Below, in pieces: positions 32,785 through 40,874 of a stretch of 47,271 nt of DNA. This DNA is from Spirochaetales bacterium (GTDB lineage Bacteria; Spirochaetota; Spirochaetia; Sphaerochaetales; Sphaerochaetaceae). The notes under the pieces are model-generated. The model was given only the letters and a program-made list of their open reading frames with translations, made no database searches and was not told the origin of the DNA. Numbering within the stretch: the stretch's first letter is position 1; each line of letters opens with the position of its first letter. Position numbers and translations under genes: made by a program. The stretch is from the NCBI GenBank assembly GCA_012514185.1, contig JAAZAT010000041.1:1-47271 (forward strand), written 5' to 3'.

Positions 32785-33825
32785 ATGCTGCGATGCGGAG
32801 TTATTGGAGCTACAGGGTATGCAGGATCGGTTCTGGTATCCTTATTGGCTGCCCACCCCAACGTTGAGATCACCTATTTGGCTTCCCACTCGTACGCAGG
32901 CAAGCGATTTTCCGATATCTATCCATCGCTGAAAGGTGCCTGCGACCTGGTTTTGCAGGAGGAGGATGTCCAGGAGGCGAGCAAGCTTTGCTCGGTTCTG
33001 TTCCTGGCTCTTCCCCATGCCCTGGCCAGTCACAAGGTCACCGAGGAGATCCTGGGGCGATGCATCATCATCGATCTGGGAGCCGACTATCGGCTCAAGG
33101 ACGGCAGTGTCTATGAATCATGGTACAAGACGGAGCACGGCAGCAAGCACCTGCTGCAGCAGAGTGTTTACGGCTTGTGTGAACTGCATCGCAGCGAGAT
33201 CGAGCATGCCAACCTGATTGCAAATCCCGGCTGCTATACCACATGCTCCATCCTCACCCTCGCTCCCCTGCTGGCTGAGCGATTGGTAGACCCCTCCAGC
33301 CTGATAATCGACAGTGCCAGCGGAGTAAGCGGGGCCGGACGCAGCGAGAAGCTTGATTCACTGTTCTGCGAGTGCAACGAGTCGTACAAGGCCTACGGGG
33401 TGACCAATCACCGCCACACCCCTGAGATTGAGCAGGAACTGAGCCTGATACACGGCTCGGAGGTGGTGGTGCAGTTCACCCCCCACCTGGTTCCGATGAA
33501 CCGAGGAATCCTGTCCACCTGTTACGCCGATCTCAAAGCCGGGGTGACTGAAGCCGATATCGAATCCGCATATCAAAAACACTACGGCAAGGAACCCTGC
33601 ATCCGCCTGATGGGCTCATCGCTTCCCGAAACCCGGTTCGTACGAGGAACCAACATCTGCGCCATCGGGTGGAAGGTCGATGCAAGGACAGGTCGCGTCA
33701 TCGCCATCGGCTCGATAGACAATTTGATCAAAGGTGCCAGCGGACAAGCGGTACAGAACATGAATATCCGGTGCAACTTCGAGGAGACCCTCGGCCTTCC
33801 TCTCTCTGTAAGCAACCCCCTCTAG
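32785..33825 (+). CDS. argC: N-acetyl-gamma-glutamyl-phosphate reductase
   Basis: 346-residue NADPH-dependent enzyme of arginine synthesis. The N-terminal Rossmann motif is CGVIGATGYAGSVLVSLL, the active-site Cys is in ANPGCYTTC, and SGVSGAGR and HRHTPEIEQEL are family signatures. The ATG at 32785 follows GGAGG. The upstream ATG at 32719 adds 22 residues that overlap the promoter and is rejected. It is the first gene of argCJBD. Confidence 0.97.
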   Translation: MLRCGVIGATGYAGSVLVSLLAAHPNVEITYLASHSYAGKRFSDIYPSLKGACDLVLQEEDVQEASKLCSVLFLALPHALASHKVTEEILGRCIIIDLGADYRLKDGSVYESWYKTEHGSKHLLQQSVYGLCELHRSEIEHANLIANPGCYTTCSILTLAPLLAERLVDPSSLIIDSASGVSGAGRSEKLDSLFCECNESYKAYGVTNHRHTPEIEQELSLIHGSEVVVQFTPHLVPMNRGILSTCYADLKAGVTEADIESAYQKHYGKEPCIRLMGSSLPETRFVRGTNICAIGWKVDARTGRVIAIGSIDNLIKGASGQAVQNMNIRCNFEETLGLPLSVSNPL

Positions 33826-33834
33826 GAGGCTTGT

Positions 33835-35055
33835 ATGAAAATTATCGACGGTTCAGTCACCGTAAGCAAGGGATTCTCGGCCAACGGCGTCGCCTGCGGC
33901 ATCAAGAAGCGAAAAAAAGACTTGGCTCTGGTGGTCAGTCAGGTTCCCTGCTCGTTTGCAGGCTCTTTCACCACCAATCTGGTGAAAGCCGCCCCGGTGC
34001 TTTGGGACCAGAAGCTGGTGGCAAGCCAGGACACGGTCAGGGCCATTGTCATCAACAGCGGTAATGCCAATGCCTGTACAGCCGGGCAAGGGCTGAAGGA
34101 CACCGAGGCCACCGCAGCCTATGCAGGCTCTGTGTTGGGTTGCAAGGCCGAAGAGGTTTTGGTCTGCTCCACTGGAGTCATCGGCGTTCCCTTGCCGATG
34201 GACAAGGTGAAGGAGGGCATCACTTTGTGTAGTAAGGAGCTCTCCTCAAGCCGTGAGGCATCAGCCGAGGCCGCCCTGGCCATCTGTACGACCGACACCT
34301 TTACCAAGGAAGTTGCTGTCAGCTTGCAGATCGAGGGCAGGATGGTACATATCGGAGGCATGGCTAAGGGGTCCGGTATGATCCACCCCAACATGGCCAC
34401 CATGCTCAGCTTCATCACCACCGATGCCAATGTGGATAAAGAGACGTTGCAGAAGCTTCTGGGGTCCTCAATAACCGATACCTACAATATGATCAGTGTC
34501 GACGGCGATACGTCCACCAACGATACCGTCCTGGTTCTTGCCAACGGCATGAGCGGGACAACCCTGCTTGGCCCCGATCATCCCCAGTGGGAAACGTTCA
34601 CAGAAGCTTTTCTCTATGTTCATACCGAGCTTGCCAAGGCGATTGTTCGCGACGGAGAGGGAGCGGGGAAGTTTCTGGAAGTCAAGGTGACCGGGGCGAA
34701 GGACAAGCAGACGGCCCAAACGCTGGCGCGCAGTGTCATCACCAGCAATCTGGTAAAGACGGCTTTCTTCGGCAGTGATGCCAACTGGGGTCGAATTCTC
34801 TGTGCCATGGGCTACAGCGGGGCTGAATTCAATCCCTCCGCTCTGAATTTGTCCTTCTCCTCGGCGAAGGGAACCATCCAGGTGGTGGAAAACGGGATCC
34901 CTTTGGCCTTCGATGAACACTTGGCCAAGGGTATTCTCATGGAGCGGGAGATTACAACACTTGCTGAACTCAAGGATGGCAACGGTGAAGGCACCGCCTG
35001 GGGCTGCGACCTTTCCTACGAGTATGTCCGGATCAATGGAGATTATAGAAGCTGA
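33835..35055 (+). CDS. argJ: Bifunctional glutamate N-acetyltransferase / ornithine acetyltransferase
   Basis: 406-residue enzyme that moves the acetyl group from N-acetylornithine to glutamate and may also use acetyl-CoA. The self-cleavage site is the conserved KGSGMIHPNMATMLSF, with nucleophile Thr189 at the start of the beta chain. It runs the cyclic arginine pathway, so no ArgE is needed. It lies 9 nt after argC, and its stop overlaps the argB start (TGATG). Confidence 0.97.
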   Translation: MKIIDGSVTVSKGFSANGVACGIKKRKKDLALVVSQVPCSFAGSFTTNLVKAAPVLWDQKLVASQDTVRAIVINSGNANACTAGQGLKDTEATAAYAGSVLGCKAEEVLVCSTGVIGVPLPMDKVKEGITLCSKELSSSREASAEAALAICTTDTFTKEVAVSLQIEGRMVHIGGMAKGSGMIHPNMATMLSFITTDANVDKETLQKLLGSSITDTYNMISVDGDTSTNDTVLVLANGMSGTTLLGPDHPQWETFTEAFLYVHTELAKAIVRDGEGAGKFLEVKVTGAKDKQTAQTLARSVITSNLVKTAFFGSDANWGRILCAMGYSGAEFNPSALNLSFSSAKGTIQVVENGIPLAFDEHLAKGILMEREITTLAELKDGNGEGTAWGCDLSYEYVRINGDYRS

Positions 35056-35942
35056 TGAAACACCAGATGGAAACTGAAATCCTCAAGGCTGAGGTACTCA
35101 TTGAGGCGATTCCTTACATCAGGCGCTTCGCCGGCAGCATCGTAGTGGTAAAATACGGCGGTTCGGCCATGGTGGACGAGAATCTGAAGAAATCGGTGAT
35201 CCAGGACATCGCCATGCTCAAGTACATCGGGCTCAAGCCGGTGGTGGTCCACGGCGGCGGCAAGGAGATTACCGGCTTGCTCGACCGCCTGGGCAAGAAG
35301 AGTGAGTTCCTCGACGGGCTTCGGGTCACCGACGAGGAGACCGCCCAGGTCGCGGAGATGGTTCTTTCGGGGTCCATCGCCAAGGCGCTGGTTGATGAAC
35401 TGGAGAGTGTGGGCATCAAGGCTGTGGGCATCAGCGGCAAGGACGGCAGAACGATGCTTTGCAGCAGGAAGCTCGATGAGAAGGGCAGGGACCTGGGTTT
35501 TGTCGGTCAAATCGACAAGGTCGACACCACCTTGCTCGACACACTGCTTGCCAACAACTTTGTTCCGGTGGTATCGCCGGTGGGTGTCGATGGACATGGA
35601 AACACCTACAACATCAACGCCGACTACGCAGCGAGTGCCGTAGCGGGAGCCCTCTCGGCCCAGAAACTGGTGTTTCTCACCGATGTGGAGGGGATTCTCA
35701 AGGACAAGGATGATCCCTCCTCCATTCTCAGGACCCTCAGCAAAGAGCAGGCGCTTTCCTACATCGCCGATGGGACGATCAAGGGGGGGATGATCCCCAA
35801 GGTCCAATGCTGCATCGACGGGCTGGAGAAAGGAGTGGAAAGCGTCCACGTCCTGGATGGACGGGTGAGCCATGCCATCCTGCTCGAAATCTTTACCACC
35901 AAGGGTATTGGTACCATGGTGACCGACAAGGAGAGCATATGA
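35055..35942 (+). CDS. argB: Acetylglutamate kinase
   Basis: 295-residue amino-acid kinase that phosphorylates N-acetylglutamate. Motifs are VVKYGGSAM, VVHGGGKEITGLLDRLG, the substrate block NADYAASAVAGAL, and GMIPKVQC. The N-terminal helix before VVKYGG is present, as in arginine-inhibited hexameric enzymes, so feedback inhibition is plausible. The start overlaps the argJ stop, and its stop overlaps the argD start. Confidence 0.97.
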   Translation: MKHQMETEILKAEVLIEAIPYIRRFAGSIVVVKYGGSAMVDENLKKSVIQDIAMLKYIGLKPVVVHGGGKEITGLLDRLGKKSEFLDGLRVTDEETAQVAEMVLSGSIAKALVDELESVGIKAVGISGKDGRTMLCSRKLDEKGRDLGFVGQIDKVDTTLLDTLLANNFVPVVSPVGVDGHGNTYNINADYAASAVAGALSAQKLVFLTDVEGILKDKDDPSSILRTLSKEQALSYIADGTIKGGMIPKVQCCIDGLEKGVESVHVLDGRVSHAILLEIFTTKGIGTMVTDKESI

Positions 35943-37135
35943 GTATGCAGACAAGCATCGCAGCGGGCAAACAGTATTTGCTGGACACCTATGCCCAAGT
36001 GCCGGTGGTCTTTGATCGAGGCGAAGGCATGTACCTGTTCGATGAAGAGGGAAACAAGTACTTGGACTTTGTCGGCGGAATCGCCGTCAACGCCCTGGGG
36101 TACCATGATGCAGGCCTCTCTGCCGCTATCGCCGAGGTAGTCGAAAAAGGACTGCTTCACTGCTCCAATCTCTATTACAACACCCAAGCCATTGCGGCTG
36201 CCAAGGGCCTGTGCACCCTCTCAGGCATGGACCGGGTTTTTTTCTGCAACAGCGGAGCCGAGGCGAATGAAGCCGCCCTCAAGCTTGCCCGCAAGTTCGG
36301 GCACAAGAGCAGCCCGGCCCGTACCGATATCATTTCGATGGTCCACTCCTTCCATGGGCGCACCTATGGTGCCATCACAGCGACCGGACAGGACAAGTAT
36401 CATGTGAACTTCGACCCGCTTCCCGAGGGATTCAGTTATGCCGAGTTCAACAATTTGGAGAGTGTGAAGGCCTTGGTCAGTGAAAAGACCTGTGCCATCA
36501 TTGTCGAACCCATCCAGGGTGAGGGCGGCATCGTACCTGCAACCGTGGAGTTCCTCCAGGGCCTGCGTGAACTATGCGACCAGAAAGACATCCTGCTCAT
36601 CTATGACGAGGTGCAGTGCGGCATGGGGCGCAGCGGAAAGCCGTTTGCCTATCAGGTCTATCAGGTGAAACCCGACATCCTGACCACCGCCAAGGCGCTT
36701 GCCGGGGGAATCCCCGCCGGTGCCATGCTCAGCTGTGATAAAGCAAACGAGATCTTCACCCCCGGTGACCATGCCTCCACGTTCGGCGGCAATGCCCTTG
36801 CGATGGCCGGCGTCAACGAGATGGTCCGCCGCCTGATGGACAGTGAGTTCACCGACCATGTGCAGCAGATGGGTTCCTACCTGCGGGAGAAGCTCGTACA
36901 GCTTGCGTCTCTGTATCCCAATCTCTGCGGCGAGGTTCGGGGGCTGGGCTTGATCAATGGCTTGGTATTGACGGTTCCGCCGCGCAAGGTCGTTGATGCA
37001 TGTTTTGAACGCGGACTTTTGGTTGCCAGCGCCGGCTACGATGTGCTTCGCTTCGTGCCTCCCTTGATAGTAAGCCAACAAGACATCGACAATGCATTGG
37101 CAATCGTCGAACAGGCTCTTGCATCTTTGCTCTGA
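35939..37135 (+). CDS. argD: Acetylornithine aminotransferase
   Basis: 398-residue class III PLP aminotransferase converting N-acetylglutamate semialdehyde to N-acetylornithine with glutamate. Motifs are YLDFVGGIAVNALGY, FCNSGAEANEAALKLARK, the Asp in YDEVQCGMGRSG that binds PLP, and the PLP Lys in TTAKALAGGIPAGAM. The ATG at 35939 overlaps the argB stop (ATGA) and follows AAGGAG. Last gene of the arginine operon; the asnB leader terminator lies just downstream. Confidence 0.95.
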   Translation: MSMQTSIAAGKQYLLDTYAQVPVVFDRGEGMYLFDEEGNKYLDFVGGIAVNALGYHDAGLSAAIAEVVEKGLLHCSNLYYNTQAIAAAKGLCTLSGMDRVFFCNSGAEANEAALKLARKFGHKSSPARTDIISMVHSFHGRTYGAITATGQDKYHVNFDPLPEGFSYAEFNNLESVKALVSEKTCAIIVEPIQGEGGIVPATVEFLQGLRELCDQKDILLIYDEVQCGMGRSGKPFAYQVYQVKPDILTTAKALAGGIPAGAMLSCDKANEIFTPGDHASTFGGNALAMAGVNEMVRRLMDSEFTDHVQQMGSYLREKLVQLASLYPNLCGEVRGLGLINGLVLTVPPRKVVDACFERGLLVASAGYDVLRFVPPLIVSQQDIDNALAIVEQALASLL

Positions 37136-37147
37136 AGCGTCTAGTAT
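37119..37147 (+). promoter_or_regulatory. Promoter of asnB
   Basis: -35 TTGCAT (37119-37124), a 17-nt spacer and -10 TAGTAT (37142-37147) straddle the end of argD and predict +1 near 37154, at the ANTAR-type hairpin. Confidence 0.6.
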
Positions 37148-37153
37148 CGACCC

Positions 37154-37214
37154 AAGAACAAAGACGTTCCTAACCCTGACGGGAGAGGAGCGTCTTTTTT
37201 TTTGGAGGTAGAGG
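37154..37214 (+). promoter_or_regulatory. Attenuator leader of asnB
   Basis: The short leader opens with the hairpin GAAC-[AAAGAC]-GTTC (37156-37169); loop A1 and G4 match the ANTAR rule. Loop and 3' arm are also part of the terminator's 5' arm, so the two are alternatives. A GGAGG Shine-Dalgarno sequence comes right after the T-run. Confidence 0.75.
37160..37203 (+). terminator. Leader terminator of asnB
   Basis: The stem AAAGACG (37160-37166) with CGTCTTT (37191-37197) extends by five more pairs, a 2x2 internal loop and CCC/GGG, with nine consecutive T at 37195-37203. It ends argD read-through and acts as an attenuator of asnB. Confidence 0.88.
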
Positions 37215-38891
37215 ATGTGTGGATTTGTAGGCATGTTTGACATTCGCTCGTATACGCCCCAGTTGCGCTCCCGTGTTTTGGAGATGTCCCGAAAGATACG
37301 CCACCGGGGTCCGGACTGGTCCGGAGTGTTTGCATCAGAGAAGGCGGTTATCAGCCATGAACGGCTGGCCATCGTCGACCCGTTGTCAGGAGGTCAACCG
37401 CTGTATAGCAAAGACAGGAATATTGTGTTGGCCGTGAACGGGGAGATCTACAATCATCAGCAGATTCGCAAGCGTTATGCACATACCTATGAGTTTCAAA
37501 CCCAAAGTGACTGCGAGGTCATTCTTGCCCTCTATCAGGACAAGGGCCCCGACTTTTTGGAAGAGTTGAACGGCATTTTTGCCTTTGCACTCTATGACCA
37601 AACAAAGGATGTGTTTCTCATCGCCCGCGACCATATCGGCATCATCCCCCTGTATCAAGGGTGGGACGATGAGGGGCGTTATTATGTTGCCAGCGAGCTG
37701 AAGGCCTTGGAAGGCGTCTGTTCCTCCATCGAACTCTTTCTGCCCGGCCAGTACTACTACAGCCCTGAAGGAAAACCAAAGCAGTGGTACTTTCGGAAGT
37801 GGACCAGCTACGATGTGGTCAAGGATCAGGGAGGCTGCATTCAAGAGGTCAAGAGCGCCCTGGAAGCGGCGGTAAAACGCCAGCTGATGAGCGATGTACC
37901 GTACGGAGTGCTGCTCTCCGGAGGGCTGGACAGCTCGATCATCGCCGCCATCACCGCAAAGTACGCCCAAAAGCGGGTTGAGAGCGACGACCGGGAAACT
38001 GCATGGTGGCCCCGGCTTCACTCCTTCGCCATCGGCCTGGAGGGTTCGCCGGACCTGAAGGCTGCCCGCATAGCAGCCGATTTTCTGGGTACGGTGCATC
38101 ACGAAGTGCATTTCACCATCCAGGAGGCCCTCGATGCCCTCTCTGATGTCATCTATCACTTGGAAACCAGCGATATCACCACCGTCAGGGCGGCCACCCC
38201 GATGTATCTGTTGGGGCGGGTGATCAAGTCGATGGGAATCAAGATGGTGCTCAGCGGGGAGGGAAGCGATGAGATCTTCGGCGGTTACCTCTACTTTCAC
38301 AAGGCCCCGAACGCCCGTGAATTCCATGAGGAGACGGTGCGCAAGCTCTCCAAGCTTCATCTCTATGACTGCCTCAGGGCAAACAAGTCGCTTGCAGCCT
38401 GGGGTGTCGAAGGCCGTGTCCCCTTCTTGGACAAGGAGTTCATGGATGTGGCGATGAATCTCAATCCGGATTTGAAGCTTTGTCCCATCGTCGGAGAGAA
38501 CAAGCGCATCGAGAAATGGCTGCTCAGGGAGGCCTTCAAGGAGGAGCTGCCGCCTGAAATCACTTGGAGGCAGAAGGAGCAGTTCAGCGACGGTGTCGGG
38601 TACAACTGGATTGATACACTCAAGCGCATGACCTCGAATCTGGTCACCGATGAACAGTTCGCCCTGGCTGCCAAACGCTTTCCCATCCATACCCCTGCCA
38701 CCAAGGAGGAGTACTACTATCGATGCTTGTTTGCTTCCCATTACCCCAGCGAAAGTGCGGCACGTTGTGTACCGCGGGAGGACTCGGTCGCCTGTTCAAC
38801 AGCCAAGGCGCTGGAGTGGGACGAAGCTTTCAGGAAGATGAACGAGCCTAGCGGAAGAGCTGTAAGCGGGGTGCATGAAGCGGCCTACTAA
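37215..38891 (+). CDS. asnB: Asparagine synthetase B (glutamine-hydrolysing)
   Basis: 558-residue enzyme making asparagine from aspartate with glutamine nitrogen and ATP. The class II glutaminase domain begins at the nucleophile Cys2 (MCGFVGMFD), with the Arg/Asn substrate loop near LAIVDPLSGGQPLY and VNGEIYN. The synthetase domain has the PP-loop LLSGGLDSSIIAA and GEGSDEIFGGYLYF. The length matches E. coli AsnB. GGAGG precedes the ATG. Its last four bases overlap the convergent cadD-like gene. Confidence 0.97.
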   Translation: MCGFVGMFDIRSYTPQLRSRVLEMSRKIRHRGPDWSGVFASEKAVISHERLAIVDPLSGGQPLYSKDRNIVLAVNGEIYNHQQIRKRYAHTYEFQTQSDCEVILALYQDKGPDFLEELNGIFAFALYDQTKDVFLIARDHIGIIPLYQGWDDEGRYYVASELKALEGVCSSIELFLPGQYYYSPEGKPKQWYFRKWTSYDVVKDQGGCIQEVKSALEAAVKRQLMSDVPYGVLLSGGLDSSIIAAITAKYAQKRVESDDRETAWWPRLHSFAIGLEGSPDLKAARIAADFLGTVHHEVHFTIQEALDALSDVIYHLETSDITTVRAATPMYLLGRVIKSMGIKMVLSGEGSDEIFGGYLYFHKAPNAREFHEETVRKLSKLHLYDCLRANKSLAAWGVEGRVPFLDKEFMDVAMNLNPDLKLCPIVGENKRIEKWLLREAFKEELPPEITWRQKEQFSDGVGYNWIDTLKRMTSNLVTDEQFALAAKRFPIHTPATKEEYYYRCLFASHYPSESAARCVPREDSVACSTAKALEWDEAFRKMNEPSGRAVSGVHEAAY

Positions 38892-39493
38892 AACAGGCTT
38901 GCCAGCTTTGCGAAGGTGCCGTTCTCGCTGAGGATGACAAGTCCGAGCAGCAGAAAGACCACTGGAACAAGCACCGCCGAGAAGCGGGAGAGCAGGGTCT
39001 TGATGTGGCTCTGGTTGGCCAAGAGGTAGCCCAGGGCCCAAAAGAGCAGGATGAGGGCAAGAAAGACCAGCATCGTCAATCCCAGCGAGGCTTGATCGAG
39101 GGTGGCGAACCAGGGGATATAGACACCCAGGTTGTCCCCTCCGCTTGCAATGGTCACCAAGGTGACAGTTGCAAGCAGGCCTTTTCTTCCTGCCTTGACT
39201 AACTCTTCCTTTTCCTCGTCCCTGCCCAGCATCGCCTTGATGCCGAGCACAATGGGGATGAAGCCCAAGAGACCTATGACCCATCCTTCAAGCATTCTGC
39301 TTGCAAGGTATGAGCCGACCAGGCTGATAAGCACCAATATCCCAATTCCCCCCACCTGGCCTACAAGAATCGACAGCCGTTGGCCACGGGTCCTTGCTTG
39401 GCTGTGAAAGAGGATGAGAAGCACCAGGTCGTCGATGCTGGTGGAGATGAACACCACGATTGCAGAAAGAAGTACTGCTTGCATGCCCGTCAT
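38888..39493 (-). CDS. CadD-family (cadmium resistance) transporter
   Basis: 201-residue membrane protein with five or six helices of the Cad family (VFISTSIDDLVLLILFHSQ, then GFIPIVLGIKAML, then ASGGDNLGVYIPWFA). Conserved Asp residues in SIDDL and GGDNLG lie within helices and are typical of metal or cation transporters. It may export cadmium or another cation, though some members have other roles. Two starts are possible: ATG 39493 and ATG 39484. Neither has a Shine-Dalgarno sequence. A TTGACT/GATTAT promoter would place +1 next to 39484. It is divergent from a MarR gene. Confidence 0.85.
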   Translation of the reverse strand: MTGMQAVLLSAIVVFISTSIDDLVLLILFHSQARTRGQRLSILVGQVGGIGILVLISLVGSYLASRMLEGWVIGLLGFIPIVLGIKAMLGRDEEKEELVKAGRKGLLATVTLVTIASGGDNLGVYIPWFATLDQASLGLTMLVFLALILLFWALGYLLANQSHIKTLLSRFSAVLVPVVFLLLGLVILSENGTFAKLASLF

Positions 39494-39516
39494 AATCGAG
39501 AATTATGGGATGAAAA

Positions 39517-39532
39517 GTCAAGATGTCTTGAC
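39517..39532. promoter_or_regulatory. Palindrome spanning both divergent -35 boxes
   Basis: GTCAAGATGTCTTGAC is two 7-nt inverted halves around TG. Its right half supplies the TTGACA of the MarR promoter and its left half a TTGACT for the CadD-like gene. It may be only a by-product of back-to-back promoters, or a shared regulatory site. Confidence 0.45.
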
Positions 39533-39570
39533 AAAATGCAACCAGTTGCCTAATATAGGTAACCAGTTGC
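39528..39570 (+). promoter_or_regulatory. MarR promoter with two operator copies
   Basis: A perfect -35 TTGACA (39528-39533), a 17-nt spacer and -10 TAATAT (39551-39556). Two near-identical 12-nt palindromes, GCAACCAGTTGC (39538-39549) and GTAACCAGTTGC (39559-39570), flank the -10 box with centres 21 nt apart, two helical turns. They are probable MarR autorepression sites. Confidence 0.7.
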
Positions 39571-39586
39571 ATAAAGAGGTGATACC

Positions 39587-40045
39587 ATGGATGCCGATCA
39601 ATTGAAAACAGAACTGTTTGGGACCCTGTTCGTACTTGCCAACCGGCTGCAGGTTCTGGGCGACCAGATGGATGACCGCATTTCCACCAAGCAGTGGTTG
39701 CTGTTGGCGGTGCTTTTCCAGGAGCCCGATCATGAGTGCTCGCTGACCCGATTGGCTGAGAGAACAGGATCGAGCAGGCAGAATGTGAAGAAAATGGTCC
39801 TGATTCTCCAGCAGAAAGGGTTTCTTACCCTTCGAAGGCCCGAGACGGACAGGCGCTCGCTGCTCGTCTCTCCCACCCAAGCTTGTCTTGAGCACCTCAA
39901 GACACGGGAAGGCAGGGAAGAGGAATTTTTACGGATGTTCTACCAAGGCTTCACCGATCAGGAGCTTCAGATGCTGCACAAAGGAATCCTGCAATGGATG
40001 CAGAATCTGCAAAAGATGGAGTGTTCCCATGAAAAGGAGAACTAA
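39587..40045 (+). CDS. MarR family transcriptional regulator
   Basis: 152-residue winged-helix regulator. The DNA-binding region reads TKQWLLLAVLFQEPDHECSLTRLAERTGSSRQNVKKMV, and the wing follows at FLTLRRPETDRRSLLVSPT with the conserved Asp-Arg. It is divergent from the CadD-like gene and 1 nt upstream of a DUF6544-like gene, both likely targets. A tandem palindromic operator overlaps its promoter, indicating autorepression relieved by an unknown ligand. Shine-Dalgarno GAGGTGAT precedes the ATG. Confidence 0.92.
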   Translation: MDADQLKTELFGTLFVLANRLQVLGDQMDDRISTKQWLLLAVLFQEPDHECSLTRLAERTGSSRQNVKKMVLILQQKGFLTLRRPETDRRSLLVSPTQACLEHLKTREGREEEFLRMFYQGFTDQELQMLHKGILQWMQNLQKMECSHEKEN

Positions 40046-40046
40046 G

Positions 40047-40874
40047 ATGACGATGTTGATGATTTTCTTGCTTGCCCTTGCCCTTTTTCTTGTCTTCCTG
40101 CTTGTTCCCTCCCGCGTTCAATCACGCTTCTCTGAGATAGAGCGCACCTTCAGGGCGACTTTGCAACCATCGGCGGGGGTGTTCACTGTCGAAGAACTGC
40201 AAGGCTATCCCCAGGCGGTACAGGACTTTTTCATCAAGGGCGGATACATTGGAAAGAAGAAGATGAGCGGTTTGAAGGCATATTTTCCCGACACCCCGTT
40301 CTCCCTGGGCGTCGGCAAGCCCATGGTAACCATCGATTACACCCAGCTCAACAAGGCCGACCGTCCTGAACGGTATGCACAGATCAGCAGCAGGATCTAC
40401 GGTCTTCCTTTTGAAGGTTTGGACTCCTACGGTGAGGGAAAGGGTGCCATGGAAGGCTATCTGGCCAAGTTCATCAGGCTTTTCAGCCAGAAGGGAGACT
40501 ATATGGATAGGGCAAGTCTTGTCACCTACCTTGCCGAGGCTTTCTTCCTGCCTACGGTTGCCTTGAGCGAGACTGTTACGTATGAACAGATCGATGCCTT
40601 GCACGTCAAGGCAACCATGAAAGCCTATGGGATGGAAGTAAGCGGAGTCTTTACCTTCCTTGAGAGCGGTGAGATGGTGAAATTCACTACCAACGACCGT
40701 ATGGCCGCTTCATTCGACGGCAAGCTCGAGCAGATTCCTTGGAGCGCAGAGTGCAGTGAGTACACAACAGTCGACGGCATCCGCCTTCCGGGCCGCTTGA
40801 AGGCTACCTGGCACTACCCCGAGGGGGACCTGGTCTATTTCGATGGAAGGGATGTACAGGTCACGTTCTTCTAG
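40047..40874 (+). CDS. DUF6544-like membrane-anchored protein
   Basis: 275-residue protein with one N-terminal hydrophobic helix (MLMIFLLALALFLVFLLVP) and a large domain that should lie on one face of the membrane. Features such as YPQAVQDFFIKGGYIG, GLDSYGEGKGAMEGYL, YTTVDGIRLPGRLKATWHYP and YFDGRDVQVTF resemble DUF6544 (function unknown). I am moderately sure of the family. I chose the ATG at 40047, 7 nt after AGGAG; an in-frame ATG at 40029 overlaps the MarR gene end. It is co-transcribed with the MarR regulator. The end overlaps the convergent LacI gene by 4 bp. Confidence 0.72.
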   Translation: MTMLMIFLLALALFLVFLLVPSRVQSRFSEIERTFRATLQPSAGVFTVEELQGYPQAVQDFFIKGGYIGKKKMSGLKAYFPDTPFSLGVGKPMVTIDYTQLNKADRPERYAQISSRIYGLPFEGLDSYGEGKGAMEGYLAKFIRLFSQKGDYMDRASLVTYLAEAFFLPTVALSETVTYEQIDALHVKATMKAYGMEVSGVFTFLESGEMVKFTTNDRMAASFDGKLEQIPWSAECSEYTTVDGIRLPGRLKATWHYPEGDLVYFDGRDVQVTFF

